Positions 17,501 to 26,329 are shown, counted from the stretch's first letter. The stretch: 38,032 nucleotides of DNA from Achromobacter sp. UMC46 (GCF_014170335.1 NZ_LZZS01000009.1:1-38032); one strand, 5' to 3'. Translations and numbers: made by a program. Notes: generated by a model not told the origin, from the letters alone.

Positions 17501-17538
17501 AGGCGCGCCCGGCAGGCATGCCGGGCGCGCCTTTTTTT
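17501..17538. terminator. Strong bidirectional rho-independent terminator
   Basis: AGGCGCGCCCGGCA (17501-17514) and TGCCGGGCGCGCCT (17519-17532) form a perfect 14-bp stem with loop GGCA. It is followed by T residues to 17538 on the plus strand; on the minus strand the stem is followed by TTTTG. It ends the GMC operon rightward and the proline-racemase-family operon leftward. Confidence 0.95.
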
Positions 17539-17547
17539 GGGGATGGC

Positions 17548-18561
17548 TCAGCGGATCAGGAAGCCGGCGCCGACCGGGTCGTTGCGGTCGATCACCCAGC
17601 GCGCGGTGCCCAGGATGCTGGCGGTTCCCTTGACGGTGGGACGGACGGCGCGCGTGCCGTTCAGGTCCACTTCACCCAGCAGGCAGCCTTCGAAGGTGCC
17701 GCTGCCCAGCAGGCCCTCGGATTTGATCGGCTGGTTCAGGCCCATCTTCCCGCGCGCCTCGAACATGGCCATCATGGCGCTGGTGCCGGTGCCGCCGGGC
17801 GAGCGGTCCAGCTGGCCTGCGCTGAAGACGTGCACGTTCTTGTAGAACGCGCCTTCGATCGTCGGCTGGTGCCAGAACGTGATGAAGTTCAGGTTGTTGA
17901 TGTGCGCCTCGGTCGGGTGCTGGATGCGGTGGCGCGCGTTCAGCTGGTCGCGCACGATCAAGCCCATGCGCGACAGTTCCGTGCCGTTGTCCGGCGAAAT
18001 CCGCAGGTCGCAGCCCGACAGGTCCACGATGCCGAAGTAGTTGCCGCCCCAGACGATGTCGGCGGACAGCTTGCCGTAGCCCGGCAGTTCCACCGGGATG
18101 TCCTGCGCGGCCACATAGGCCGGCACGTTTTCGAAGCGTGTCCACAGCACGTTGTCGCCTTCGGATGCCACTTCCGACACGACCAGGCCGGCCGTGGTTT
18201 CAAAGCGGATCTTGGTGATGCCGTCCTTGCCGCGCGGCACCAGGCCATTGGCCACCATCGCCATGCTGACGGCGATCGTGCCGTGGCCGCACATGTGGGA
18301 ATACTCGGTGCCGTCGATGTAGATCAGGCCGGCGTCGAATTCGGGGCTGGACGGCGGCGTGAGGAACACGCCGAACATGTCCTTGTGGCCGCGCGGCTCG
18401 CGCATCAGCGCCTGGCGCAGCCAGTCGTAGTGCTGTTCAAGGAAGGCCCGCTTTTCCAGGATGCTGGATCCGGCGGGGTAGGGGATGCCGCTATGCACGA
18501 TGCACAGGGGCTCGCCTTCGGTATGGGTATAGATGACATCGAACGCGTCTTGCTTGCGCAT
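17548..18561 (-). CDS. Proline racemase family protein (hydroxyproline epimerase/dehydratase-like) with Cys-to-Gly change
   Basis: A 337-residue member of the proline racemase / 4-hydroxyproline 2-epimerase / trans-3-hydroxyproline dehydratase family. The first catalytic Cys is kept (C91 in MCGHGTI). The second motif reads DRSPGGTGTSA, so the residue that is Cys in racemases and epimerases, or Thr in the dehydratases, is Gly256 here (codon 17796-17794, GGC). Without a second general base a two-base epimerisation is unlikely; dehydration or another one-base reaction is more plausible. The ATG at 18561 has GGAG 8 nt upstream; a TTG start at 18579 would add six residues through that site. It is the last gene of a Pot-type ABC operon, whose cargo is probably its substrate. 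Confidence 0.88.
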   Translation of the reverse strand: MRKQDAFDVIYTHTEGEPLCIVHSGIPYPAGSSILEKRAFLEQHYDWLRQALMREPRGHKDMFGVFLTPPSSPEFDAGLIYIDGTEYSHMCGHGTIAVSMAMVANGLVPRGKDGITKIRFETTAGLVVSEVASEGDNVLWTRFENVPAYVAAQDIPVELPGYGKLSADIVWGGNYFGIVDLSGCDLRISPDNGTELSRMGLIVRDQLNARHRIQHPTEAHINNLNFITFWHQPTIEGAFYKNVHVFSAGQLDRSPGGTGTSAMMAMFEARGKMGLNQPIKSEGLLGSGTFEGCLLGEVDLNGTRAVRPTVKGTASILGTARWVIDRNDPVGAGFLIR

Positions 18562-18614
18562 GACTGTGGCTCCAGACAAAAGTAGGATGAGGGGGAAAAC
18601 CGGGAGTCGAGAAA

Positions 18615-19406
18615 CTATTTGCCGCGTTCGGACAGCATGTCCAGCCCAACGGTCAAATCAAGGATGACGATGGCGATCACCGCAACCACGATCGTGGCGC
18701 CCGATACGGCTGCGATGGTCGGATCTATCGTGTACTGCACATAGTTGAAAAGCTTCACGGGGATAGTGTTCAGGTCCGCCGTGGTGTTGAAGATGGAAAG
18801 CTCCACGTTGATCCAGGACGAGATGAACGCGAAGATCGAACCGGTCACGATGCCCGGCCGGATCTGCGGCAGCACGACCAGGAAAAACGTGGTCCAGGGG
18901 TTGGCGCCCAGGTCCGCGGACGCCTCCTCCAGCGCGCGCTGCTCCGGCGTCAGCAGCGTCAGCGTGGACCGCAGCACGAACGGGGCGATGATGACGATGT
19001 GCCCGATCAGCAGCGACAGGAAACTGCGGGTCAGGCCGAAGTACGCGCCGTACTGCAGCAGCGCCGCACCCAGCACGATGTGGGGCAGCACCAGCGGCGA
19101 CATCAGCACCGAGGTCAGCGCGGCCTTGCCCGGAAACTCGTAGCGGGCGATCGCCAGCGCGGCAGGCACGGTCAGCACGACCGCGGCGACGGTCGCCGCC
19201 AGCGCCAGCACCGTGCTGGTCGTGAACGCGGCCACATAGCCGGCTTCGACCAGCAGCGTTCGGTACCACTCCAGCGTCCAGCCTTGCGGCGGGAACGCCA
19301 GGTAGGGCGTGGCGGTGAACGACGACCCCATGATCACCACGAGCGGCAGGGCCAGGTACGCCAGCACGGCCAGCGCGATCAGGCGGATCAGGTTGCGGGC
19401 GATCAT
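18615..19406 (-). CDS. Spermidine/putrescine-type ABC transporter permease (PotC-like)
   Basis: A 263-residue inner-membrane protein with about six hydrophobic helices (first at 8-28) and the binding-protein-dependent permease EAA loop at EEASADLGANPWTTFFLVVLPQIRPGI, which contacts the ATPase. It matches PotC/YdcV-type permeases for polyamines, opines and quaternary amines. Its ATG at 19406 overlaps the stop of the other permease (ATGA). A 53-bp gap separates it from the racemase-family gene downstream, too short for an obvious independent promoter. Confidence 0.9.
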   Translation of the reverse strand: MIARNLIRLIALAVLAYLALPLVVIMGSSFTATPYLAFPPQGWTLEWYRTLLVEAGYVAAFTTSTVLALAATVAAVVLTVPAALAIARYEFPGKAALTSVLMSPLVLPHIVLGAALLQYGAYFGLTRSFLSLLIGHIVIIAPFVLRSTLTLLTPEQRALEEASADLGANPWTTFFLVVLPQIRPGIVTGSIFAFISSWINVELSIFNTTADLNTIPVKLFNYVQYTIDPTIAAVSGATIVVAVIAIVILDLTVGLDMLSERGK

Positions 19407-20251
19407 CGCGCGGCTCCGGGCAAGATGGCGGCGCGGTTCGCCAGCGCGACCAGGATCAAGGTGAATACCAGCAGCACCATGCTTAGCGCGCCGCCGTAAT
19501 GGAAGTCGAACACCGAGCTGTATTGCTGGAAGATCAGCATGGACAACACCGAGATCCGTCCGCCGGACAGCAGGGCGGGCGTGACATAGGCGCTGACCGC
19601 CAGCGTGAAGACGATGATGGCGCCGGACACCACGCCGGGCAGCGTCAGCGGCCAGGTGATGTGGAAGAACGTCGCGGCGGGGCTGGCGCCCAAGTCGGCC
19701 GAGGCTTGTTCGCAGGCAGGGTCGACCCGGGCCAACGCATTGCCCACCGCCAGCACCACGAAGGGCAGCAGCACGTAGACCATGCCGATCAGGATGCCCA
19801 GCTCGGTGCCGATGAAGCGCACCGGCCGGTCGGCCGCGCCGGCGCCGACCAGCGCCTGGTTGACGAGCCCGTTGCGGCCCAGCAGCACCATCCAGCCGAA
19901 AGCGCGCACGATGTTGCTGGTGAACAGCGGCACCACCAGCAGGATCACGCAGAAGCGCCGCCAGGCCTGCCAGCGCACCACGCGCAACAGATACCAGGCC
20001 AGCGGGTAGCCCAGGATCACGCACACGACCGTGGTGAAAAAGGCCAGCCGGAAGGTCACCAGGATCACGTCCCAGTGGTACTGGTCGGCCAGCACGCGCA
20101 GATACTCCTGCAAGGTCAGTGTGGTGCCGTCCGGCCCGCCCGTGATGCTGGCCAGCGCCACCACCGCCAGCGGCGCCAGGAAGAAGGCCGCGAAGAACAG
20201 CACGGGAGCGGCCAGCAGCAGGCCGGGCGAAAGCCAGGCGCGCGCGTTCAT
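19403..20251 (-). CDS. Spermidine/putrescine-type ABC transporter permease (PotB-like)
   Basis: A 282-residue permease with an N-terminal signal-anchor-like helix, a large periplasmic loop and the EAA-type loop CEQASADLGASPAATFFHITWPL near residue 185. This is the PotB/YdcU partner of the PotC-like permease. Its start overlaps the end of the ATPase gene by 4 nt (ATGA), so ATPase, PotB-like and PotC-like proteins are translationally coupled. Confidence 0.9.
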   Translation of the reverse strand: MNARAWLSPGLLLAAPVLFFAAFFLAPLAVVALASITGGPDGTTLTLQEYLRVLADQYHWDVILVTFRLAFFTTVVCVILGYPLAWYLLRVVRWQAWRRFCVILLVVPLFTSNIVRAFGWMVLLGRNGLVNQALVGAGAADRPVRFIGTELGILIGMVYVLLPFVVLAVGNALARVDPACEQASADLGASPAATFFHITWPLTLPGVVSGAIIVFTLAVSAYVTPALLSGGRISVLSMLIFQQYSSVFDFHYGGALSMVLLVFTLILVALANRAAILPGAAR

Positions 20252-21300
20252 GGCTGGTCACCGATCAGGTGCAGGTGCTCCGGCGCGAAGGCCAGGTGGA
20301 CCGTCGCGCCGGGCCGCAGTCCGGCGGGCGCGATGCCGCCATGGCGCGCCACGACCGTCTGGCCGCCGATGTCCACATGGATCATGCTGTGGCTGCCTAC
20401 GTTGATGACGTCGGTGACCGCGCCGGTCAGCGTATGGGCCGACGCGTCGTCATGCAGCTTCAGGTCTTCGGGGCGCAGCACTGCCACGCCACGCGCGGGC
20501 GCGGGTCTGCCGGCCAGCGGGACGCGCAGGCCCTGCGCCTGCAGCTGCAGCATGCCGCCTTCCGCCGCCGTGAACGCCATGAAGTTGGCGTCGCCGATGA
20601 ACTCCGCTACGAAGCGCGTGGCCGGTTGGCGGTAGATGTCCGTGCCGGCACCCACCTGTTCGATGCGCCCCGCGTGCATGACGACGACGCGGTCGGCCAT
20701 GGTCATGGCCTCTTCCTGGTCGTGCGTGACGAAGATGAAGGCGATGCCAAGTTTTGCCTGCAGGTGCTTGAGTTCCAGTTGCATGCGTTTGCGCAGCTTC
20801 AGGTCCAGCGCGGACAGCGGCTCGTCCAGCAGCAGCAGCTTGGGCTGGTTGACGATGGCGCGCGCCAGGGCCACGCGTTGCTGCTGGCCGCCCGACATTT
20901 CGCGGGGGTAGCGCGGGCCGAAGTCCGCCAGCCCGACCATGTCCAGCGCCGCGCGGGCGCGCTCGGCGGCCTCGGCCCTCGGCGCGCCCTGGCGCCGCGG
21001 GCCATAGGCCACGTTCTCCGACACGGTCATGTGCGGAAACAGCGCATAGTTCTGGAACACCGTGTTCAGCGGGCGATGGTGCGCGGCCAGGCGGCTGATG
21101 TCCTGGCCGTCGATCAGGATGCGGCCCGATTCGGGCTTCAGGAAGCCGGCGATCGAGCGCAGCAAGGTGGTCTTGCCGCAACCGCTGGGACCCAGCAGGG
21201 CCACGAATTCCCCCTGCTGGATGTCCAGGTCGATCCGGTCCAGCGCCTGGTAGGCGCCAAACCGCATCGACACGCCTTCGATGGAGAGCAAAGCGGACAT
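20248..21300 (-). CDS. Polyamine-type ABC transporter ATP-binding protein (PotA-like)
   Basis: A 350-residue ABC ATPase. Walker A GPSGCGKTTLLRSIAGF is near residue 40, the Q-loop is in NTVFQNYALFPHM, signature MSGGQQQRVALARAI near 137, Walker B LLLLDEPLSALD, then H-loop VTHDQEEA. The C-terminal 100 residues form a TOBE-type domain (VLRPEDLKLH). These features place it with PotA/FbpC-type importers. The ATG at 21300 opens MSALLSIEGVSMRFG; an upstream frame extension to 21348 overlaps the binding-protein gene and is untypical. It follows the binding-protein gene by 13 nt. Confidence 0.92.
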   Translation of the reverse strand: MSALLSIEGVSMRFGAYQALDRIDLDIQQGEFVALLGPSGCGKTTLLRSIAGFLKPESGRILIDGQDISRLAAHHRPLNTVFQNYALFPHMTVSENVAYGPRRQGAPRAEAAERARAALDMVGLADFGPRYPREMSGGQQQRVALARAIVNQPKLLLLDEPLSALDLKLRKRMQLELKHLQAKLGIAFIFVTHDQEEAMTMADRVVVMHAGRIEQVGAGTDIYRQPATRFVAEFIGDANFMAFTAAEGGMLQLQAQGLRVPLAGRPAPARGVAVLRPEDLKLHDDASAHTLTGAVTDVINVGSHSMIHVDIGGQTVVARHGGIAPAGLRPGATVHLAFAPEHLHLIGDQP

Positions 21301-21313
21301 GTTCGACCCCGGC

Positions 21314-22366
21314 CTAGCGCTTGCGGGCGACCTGGCGGTTCCACGCATCGGTGACTTCGGCGCGGCGGCTGTTGATGAGGTTCCAGTCGAACAGGCTCAG
21401 GTTCTTCACCGAGCCATCGGCGCCCCACGGCAGCTTGCGGGCCACGTCCTTGGGCACCTGCACGTCCTTGACGGCGGGCCCCAGGTACAGGCGGGTGGCC
21501 AGGCAGACGGCGGCGTCGGGCGTCAGCGCGGTGTCGATGAACTTCTTGGCCGCGGCCGCATTGGGCGCGCCCTTGACCAGGTGCAGGCGGGCGTCCGTGG
21601 CCCACGCGCCTTCCTTGGGCACGGCGAAGCCGATGGGCAGGCCCTTGTCGATCAAGTCCCAGGCGCCCACGTTGAAGTGCGCGCCGATGATGGCCTCGCC
21701 GCTTTGATAGGCATTGCTGGCAGCGCCCGAGCTATCGAAGAACAAGGCGGTGTCCAGCGTGGCCAGCTTGGCGTACAGCGGAGCCAGGTTGGACGGGTCG
21801 ATCGCCCAGACGCGCGCCAGGAAGAAGATGAATGGCACCCCGGACGAATTCGCGGGCGAGGGCACGGCGACGGCGCCGGCGTACTCGGGCTTCCACAGAT
21901 CCTTCCAGCTGGTCGGCGCTTGCGGCACTTCCTTGGTGTTGTAGGTGATGCCCAGCGAGTAGTAGCCGGTGCTGACGGCATACGCCGCATCGCCATTGCG
22001 GTACACGCCCTGGTCGATGACGTTCTTCAGATTGGGGATGGAAGCGGGGTCCAGCGTGTCCAGGACGCCAGCCTGCGCAGCCAGTTCGCTGATGCCGCCG
22101 TCCATCCAGGCCACATCGATCGTGGGCGCGTTCTTCTGCTGCTGCAGCTTGGCCAGGGTGGTCGTCGACGTGCCGACTTCCGGCACGACCGTCACGCCCG
22201 TGGCCTTGGTGTAGGGGTCGGCGACGCAGGCGCGGAAAGCGTCGCCCCAATTGCCGCCATACCAGGCGACGGTGATCTTCTGCTGCTGCGCCATCGCCTG
22301 CGTGGCCAGCAATAGGCCGGCGCCCAGCAAGGCAGCGCGGACGGCGCTGCGGGTAGGTGTTGCCAT
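21314..22366 (-). CDS. Periplasmic substrate-binding protein, PotD/spermidine-putrescine type
   Basis: A 350-residue extracellular solute-binding protein (SBP_bac_1/PotD type). A signal peptide occupies about residues 1-26, ending TQAMA before QQQKITVAWYGGNWGDAFRA. The WYGGNWGDA start and the later STGYYSLGITYNTKEV and PTSWKDLWKPEYAG are typical of the subgroup that binds polyamines, opines or betaines. The ligand-determining acidic residues cannot be assigned with certainty. I chose the ATG at 22366 because AGGGGA lies about 7 nt upstream and it gives a clean signal peptide. It is the first gene of the transporter-racemase operon, 154 bp from the divergent AraC-type regulator. Confidence 0.92.
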   Translation of the reverse strand: MATPTRSAVRAALLGAGLLLATQAMAQQQKITVAWYGGNWGDAFRACVADPYTKATGVTVVPEVGTSTTTLAKLQQQKNAPTIDVAWMDGGISELAAQAGVLDTLDPASIPNLKNVIDQGVYRNGDAAYAVSTGYYSLGITYNTKEVPQAPTSWKDLWKPEYAGAVAVPSPANSSGVPFIFFLARVWAIDPSNLAPLYAKLATLDTALFFDSSGAASNAYQSGEAIIGAHFNVGAWDLIDKGLPIGFAVPKEGAWATDARLHLVKGAPNAAAAKKFIDTALTPDAAVCLATRLYLGPAVKDVQVPKDVARKLPWGADGSVKNLSLFDWNLINSRRAEVTDAWNRQVARKR

Positions 22367-22520
22367 GTCGGATTCCCCTTGTCGATTTATCGGCTTGTCG
22401 CGGCGGCCGCTGGAACAGGGCGCTCCAGGACGGAGCCGTGACATTGCCATACCTGCATCTTGGGTGATCCCCGGGAAAACGAGCTTGAAGACGCGGGACA
22501 AAAACTTGAATAATTGCGAC

Positions 22521-23603
22521 ATGACCACCGCCGAAACCGCCGCTTGCCCGTCTTCCTCCTATGAGGACGCCGTGGAAGGCCTGCCCCAGGGGAAACCCGC
22601 ACTCACCATCGGCATCGTGCTGATGGACCAGTTCACGCTGGCCGCTTTCGCCGGCTTGGTGGATGTGCTGCGCCTGGCCGGCGACCACGGCGGACGCAGC
22701 CGGCAGATCCATACGGCATGGCGCGTGATGAGCTGGGACGGCAAGCCGCGCTGCTCCAGCGCGGGCCTGACCATCGATGTGGCCGACAGCCTGCCCGACG
22801 ATCCTGCCCAGTTCGACTATGTGGCGGTGTGCGGGGGCAACGACTACATCAACGGCCGCATGCCGGAACCGCTGCGCGACTGGCTTCGGCTGGCGGCGGC
22901 GCTGCGGGTGCGCCTCTTGGGCATCTGCACGGGCACGTTCGCGCTGGCCCAGGCCGACGTGATCGGGCCGCGCACGGTCTGCGTGCATTGGAATGTGCTG
23001 GATGCGTTCCGCGAACGCTTTCCGCAGACCCGGGCGGTGGTGGACCGCTTGTTCGTGGACGAGGGCGACCTGATCTCTTGCGCAGGATCAACCGCGGCGA
23101 TCGACCTGGGCCTGTATCTGGTGGCGCGGCATTGCGGGCGCGACAAGGCGCAGCAGGCCATGCGGCACATGATGCTGCAAGGCGTGCGTCCGGGCCGCGT
23201 GCCGCAGGCGCATTTCCGCACGGACCTGTCCGGTATCCAGGATCTGCGCGTGCGCCAGGCCGCGCACTTCATCGAGCAGCGCATTGATAACCCCCCGCCG
23301 CTGGACGCCATCGCGCGCTATGTCGGCGTCGGCCGGCGGCAGTTGGAGCGCGCGTTCCGTCTTGCCACGGGCATGTCGCCCATGGCGTTCCAGCGCCAGT
23401 TACGGCTGGAATACGGAAGCTGGTTGTTGCTGAATAATCCTTGCAGCATCACGCAGATTGCGTTGGACTGCGGTTTTGCGGACGGCGCGCATTTCTCGCG
23501 CGATTTCAGGGCGCACTTCGGATTATCCCCGCGCCAGTATCAACAGGCCCGCTGCCAGCAGGCAGTCGGGCAAGAGGGCGGCGTCAGCGTATTTCCTGCC
23601 TAG
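22521..23603 (+). CDS. GlxA-type AraC family transcriptional regulator (DJ-1/PfpI domain + HTH)
   Basis: A 360-residue regulator with an N-terminal class I glutamine amidotransferase-like (DJ-1/PfpI) domain at about 28-210. It includes the elbow LLGICTGTFALAQADVI with the nucleophile-position Cys. The C-terminal AraC domain (about 250-345) has two helix-turn-helices: LDAIARYVGVGRRQLERAF and ITQIALDCGFADGAHFSRDF. Relatives (ArgR, GbdR, CdhR of pseudomonads) activate catabolism and uptake of arginine, betaine and carnitine. It starts divergently from the Pot-type operon and most likely activates it in response to the cargo. No strong ribosome site is seen before the ATG at 22521. Confidence 0.92.
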   Translation: MTTAETAACPSSSYEDAVEGLPQGKPALTIGIVLMDQFTLAAFAGLVDVLRLAGDHGGRSRQIHTAWRVMSWDGKPRCSSAGLTIDVADSLPDDPAQFDYVAVCGGNDYINGRMPEPLRDWLRLAAALRVRLLGICTGTFALAQADVIGPRTVCVHWNVLDAFRERFPQTRAVVDRLFVDEGDLISCAGSTAAIDLGLYLVARHCGRDKAQQAMRHMMLQGVRPGRVPQAHFRTDLSGIQDLRVRQAAHFIEQRIDNPPPLDAIARYVGVGRRQLERAFRLATGMSPMAFQRQLRLEYGSWLLLNNPCSITQIALDCGFADGAHFSRDFRAHFGLSPRQYQQARCQQAVGQEGGVSVFPA

Positions 23604-23626
23604 CCTTCGCTTACCAAGGAGACGGC

Positions 23627-24337
23627 ATGACTTATGACCTCTGGTATTGGGACGGTATTCCCGGGCGCGGCGAATTCGTGCGCCTGGCGCTGGAAGCCGG
23701 CGGCATTCCGTATCGTGAACGCGTGCGCGAACCCGGCGCTTCTGAAAATGCGTTGATCGAAGACATGCAGTCCGCGCGCAAGCATCCGCCGTTCGCGCCG
23801 CCGTATCTGGTGGCGGGCGGCATGACACTGGGCCAGACCGCCAATATCCTGCTTTTCCTGGGTGAAAAGCACGGGTTGGCGCCCGAATCGCTGGAAGGCA
23901 GGCTGTGGGTAAACCAGCTGCAATTGACCATCGCCGATATGGTGACCGAAGCGCACGACACGCATCACCCCATATCCGCCAACGATTATTACGAAGACCA
24001 GAAAGAAGAGGCCGCCCGCCGCGCGCGCAGTTTCCGGGAAGAGCGCATCCCCAAATTCCTGGCGTACTTCGAACGCGCGCTGGCTGGACCGACTGCGTGG
24101 CTGGCTGGCGGCAAGCGCTGGACCTATGTCGACTTGTCGTTGTTCCATCTGGTCGACGGTCTGCTCTATGCATTTCCCAAACGCATGGGCACCGTGGCGT
24201 CGGATTATCCGAACGTGATGGCCTTGCACGCGCGCGTGGCGGTACTGCCTGTGTTGCAGGCGTATTTCGACAGCGGCAGGCGTCTGCCTTTCGGCGAATG
24301 CATCTTCCGCCAGTATCGAGAACTGGACGCCGCCTGA
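23627..24337 (+). CDS. Glutathione S-transferase family protein
   Basis: A 236-residue GST. The N-terminal thioredoxin-like domain opens TYDLWYWDGIPGRGEFVRLALEAGG, with the Tyr/Trp-rich first strand and the RGEFVRLALE helix of the mu/alpha/sigma-like group. The cis-Pro is in APPYL, and the glutathione-contacting Gln-Thr pair is in LGQTANILLFLG. The all-helical C-terminal domain covers about 85-225. It conjugates or isomerises electrophiles using glutathione; the substrate is unknown. AAGGAG lies 5 nt before the ATG at 23627. It follows the AraC-type gene by 23 nt and may be cotranscribed with it. Confidence 0.9.
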   Translation: MTYDLWYWDGIPGRGEFVRLALEAGGIPYRERVREPGASENALIEDMQSARKHPPFAPPYLVAGGMTLGQTANILLFLGEKHGLAPESLEGRLWVNQLQLTIADMVTEAHDTHHPISANDYYEDQKEEAARRARSFREERIPKFLAYFERALAGPTAWLAGGKRWTYVDLSLFHLVDGLLYAFPKRMGTVASDYPNVMALHARVAVLPVLQAYFDSGRRLPFGECIFRQYRELDAA

Positions 24338-24844
24338 CGGCGTCATGAATGGGGCGGCGCCTTCAATCGAAGTCCGGCTCGAGCGGCTTTGGTTTGCCGG
24401 GTTATCCCGCCCGCATTTTCATCGCGCATATTAATAATGGGGCCAGCAACCGCCTTGTAATAGGCGTGTGTAATCCATTCGCTTGAAAAAGACGATGGAA
24501 TTCGTATTAACCCTGAGCAACGTTATAAGGGCAGACTGATGGCGCTGTTGAATATTTGCTGAATGAATATTCGGCGTGACGATTTTTTTCGCAGCGCTAT
24601 CGGTAATAGGTTGAGAAACGATCATTTTTAGGATTAAATATTTTCGACTGGATACATTCTTGTGTGCCTATTTTTTTGTTCAGACCTGCCGTTACCGCTG
24701 TGGCGACGGACCTCCAGGTAGCAAGTGCATGCGGCGCGGCATGCATTGCCTGAGTGTGGGACGCGCCAAGCAGTTCTGATTCAGAGATTCCGCTTGTCGA
24801 CCGTTTTCAGAAACTTCGTCCCATCCTAGGCAGGAGACGCCATC
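24338..24844. other. 507-bp intergenic region with an AT-rich segment
   Basis: No convincing gene is seen. Positions 24430-24670 are clearly more AT-rich than the flanks, with runs such as TTTTTTT at 24670-24677. A hairpin in the leader of the chemoreceptor gene pairs GCAAGTGCATGC (24721-24732) with GCATGCATTGC (24739-24749) with one bulge. The region probably carries the chemoreceptor promoter. I could not match a clear flagellar sigma-28 box. Confidence 0.55.
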
Positions 24845-26329
24845 ATGCAATGGATCACCCTTAGTCGCTTGTTCCGCGCAGAACGCGGCATGCAGAAGGC
24901 GGATCTTTACGGCCAGATTTCAGCTATCCACAAAGCGCAGGCCGTTATCGAATTCGATCTGGAAGGTCATGTCTTGATGGCCAACCAGAATTTTCTGGAC
25001 ACCATGGGTTATTCCCTGGATGAAGTCCTGGGGCAGCACCACCGCATGTTCATCGACCCGGATGAACGCGAAACCGTCGAGTATCTGGCCTTTTGGCAAA
25101 AACTAGGTCAGGGTGCCTATGACGCGGGCCGCTACCGCCGCGTTCGCAGCGACGGCCGGGACGTCTGGCTTCAGGCGTCGTATAACCCCATCTTCGATAA
25201 GCGCGGCCGGCCGATAAAAGTCGTCAAGTACGCCACCGACATTACCGACCAGCAGCAACGCCAGGCGGATACGGAAGGCCAGTTGGCGGCCATTTCCAAG
25301 GTGCAGGCGATTATCGAGTTCGAACTCGACGGCACGATCATCCGCGCCAACGACCTGTTCCTGAATGCGGTGGGGTATCACGCGTCCGAAGTCGAGGGCC
25401 GGCACCACAGCATGTTCGTGCGGCCCGAAGAGGCGCGCACGGCGGCCTACCAGGAGTTCTGGCGCAAGCTGCGCAGCGGCCAGCATGACACCGGCCAATA
25501 CCTGCGCATCGGCAAGGGTGGCCGCCAGGTCTGGATCGAAGCCAGCTACAACCCGATCTTCGACCCCGAAGGGCGGCCATTCAAAGTCGTGAAGTACGCC
25601 ACCGACATCACCAAGCGGTTCACCGCCGCGCAGACATTGCGGGTGGCGGTGCAGGGGCTGACGGAAAACGCCGAACGCGCCAGTCAGGCCAACGCGCTGG
25701 CGCAAGACGCCTGCAAAGTCGCGGAACAGGGCGGCAAGACGGTGAAAGGCGTCGTGCAGACGATGGGTGCCATTACCGATAGCTCGCGGCGCATCTCCGA
25801 GATCATCGGCGTCATGGACGGCATCGCCTTTCAGACGAACATCCTGGCCTTGAACGCGGCCGTGGAGGCCGCTCGGGCAGGCACGCACGGCAAGGGGTTT
25901 GCGGTGGTCGCGGCCGAGGTCCGCAGCCTGGCGCAGAATAGCGCCGCCGCCGCCAAAGAGATCAAGGGGCTGATCACGACGTCCGTCGAACAGATCGAAA
26001 GCGGCGCCGGACAAGTGCAATCGGCGGGCGCCACCATGGAAGACATCGTGGCGTCGTCGCGCCGCGTCACCGAAATCATGGCGGAAGTGGTGAACGTGTC
26101 GCTGGCGCAATCGGCCAAGTTGGGAGATGTCACCGAAGACATCACGCAGATGACCGCCGAGGCCGCCCAGACGTTGCAGGCCACGCAGGAAGCGGCGGAT
26201 GCGCACGCCACGCGCAAAGACCATCGGCCTGTAGGGGTGGTCAAGCCCGTGGCGGCCGCCGTGCGGGCGCGGCCGGCGGCGAATACCCCGCTGGCGCCCA
26301 AGCCGGTGCTGGAGTACGTGCGGTATTGA
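24845..26329 (+). CDS. Soluble methyl-accepting chemotaxis protein with two PAS domains (Aer-like)
   Basis: A 494-residue receptor without transmembrane segments. Two consecutive PAS domains (about 24-140 and 146-262) are near copies: both run from Q-A-x-I-E-F through GRxVW, ASYNPIFD and KVVKYATDIT. The signalling domain (about 275-450) carries the conserved hairpin tip IAFQTNILALNAAVEAARAG followed by GKGFAVVAAEVRSLAQ, which binds CheA/CheW. The C-terminus is short and proline/alanine-rich, with no NWETF-type CheR-docking pentapeptide. It probably senses redox state or a small ligand in the cytoplasm and steers energy taxis. AGGAG precedes the ATG by about 9 nt. Confidence 0.93.
   Translation: MQWITLSRLFRAERGMQKADLYGQISAIHKAQAVIEFDLEGHVLMANQNFLDTMGYSLDEVLGQHHRMFIDPDERETVEYLAFWQKLGQGAYDAGRYRRVRSDGRDVWLQASYNPIFDKRGRPIKVVKYATDITDQQQRQADTEGQLAAISKVQAIIEFELDGTIIRANDLFLNAVGYHASEVEGRHHSMFVRPEEARTAAYQEFWRKLRSGQHDTGQYLRIGKGGRQVWIEASYNPIFDPEGRPFKVVKYATDITKRFTAAQTLRVAVQGLTENAERASQANALAQDACKVAEQGGKTVKGVVQTMGAITDSSRRISEIIGVMDGIAFQTNILALNAAVEAARAGTHGKGFAVVAAEVRSLAQNSAAAAKEIKGLITTSVEQIESGAGQVQSAGATMEDIVASSRRVTEIMAEVVNVSLAQSAKLGDVTEDITQMTAEAAQTLQATQEAADAHATRKDHRPVGVVKPVAAAVRARPAANTPLAPKPVLEYVRY

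Noticed and set aside
24431..24625. 64-codon minus-strand frame in the AT-rich gap before the chemoreceptor
   Set aside because: No clear ribosome site or recognisable motif; short frames arise easily there. It could be revisited if conserved in relatives.
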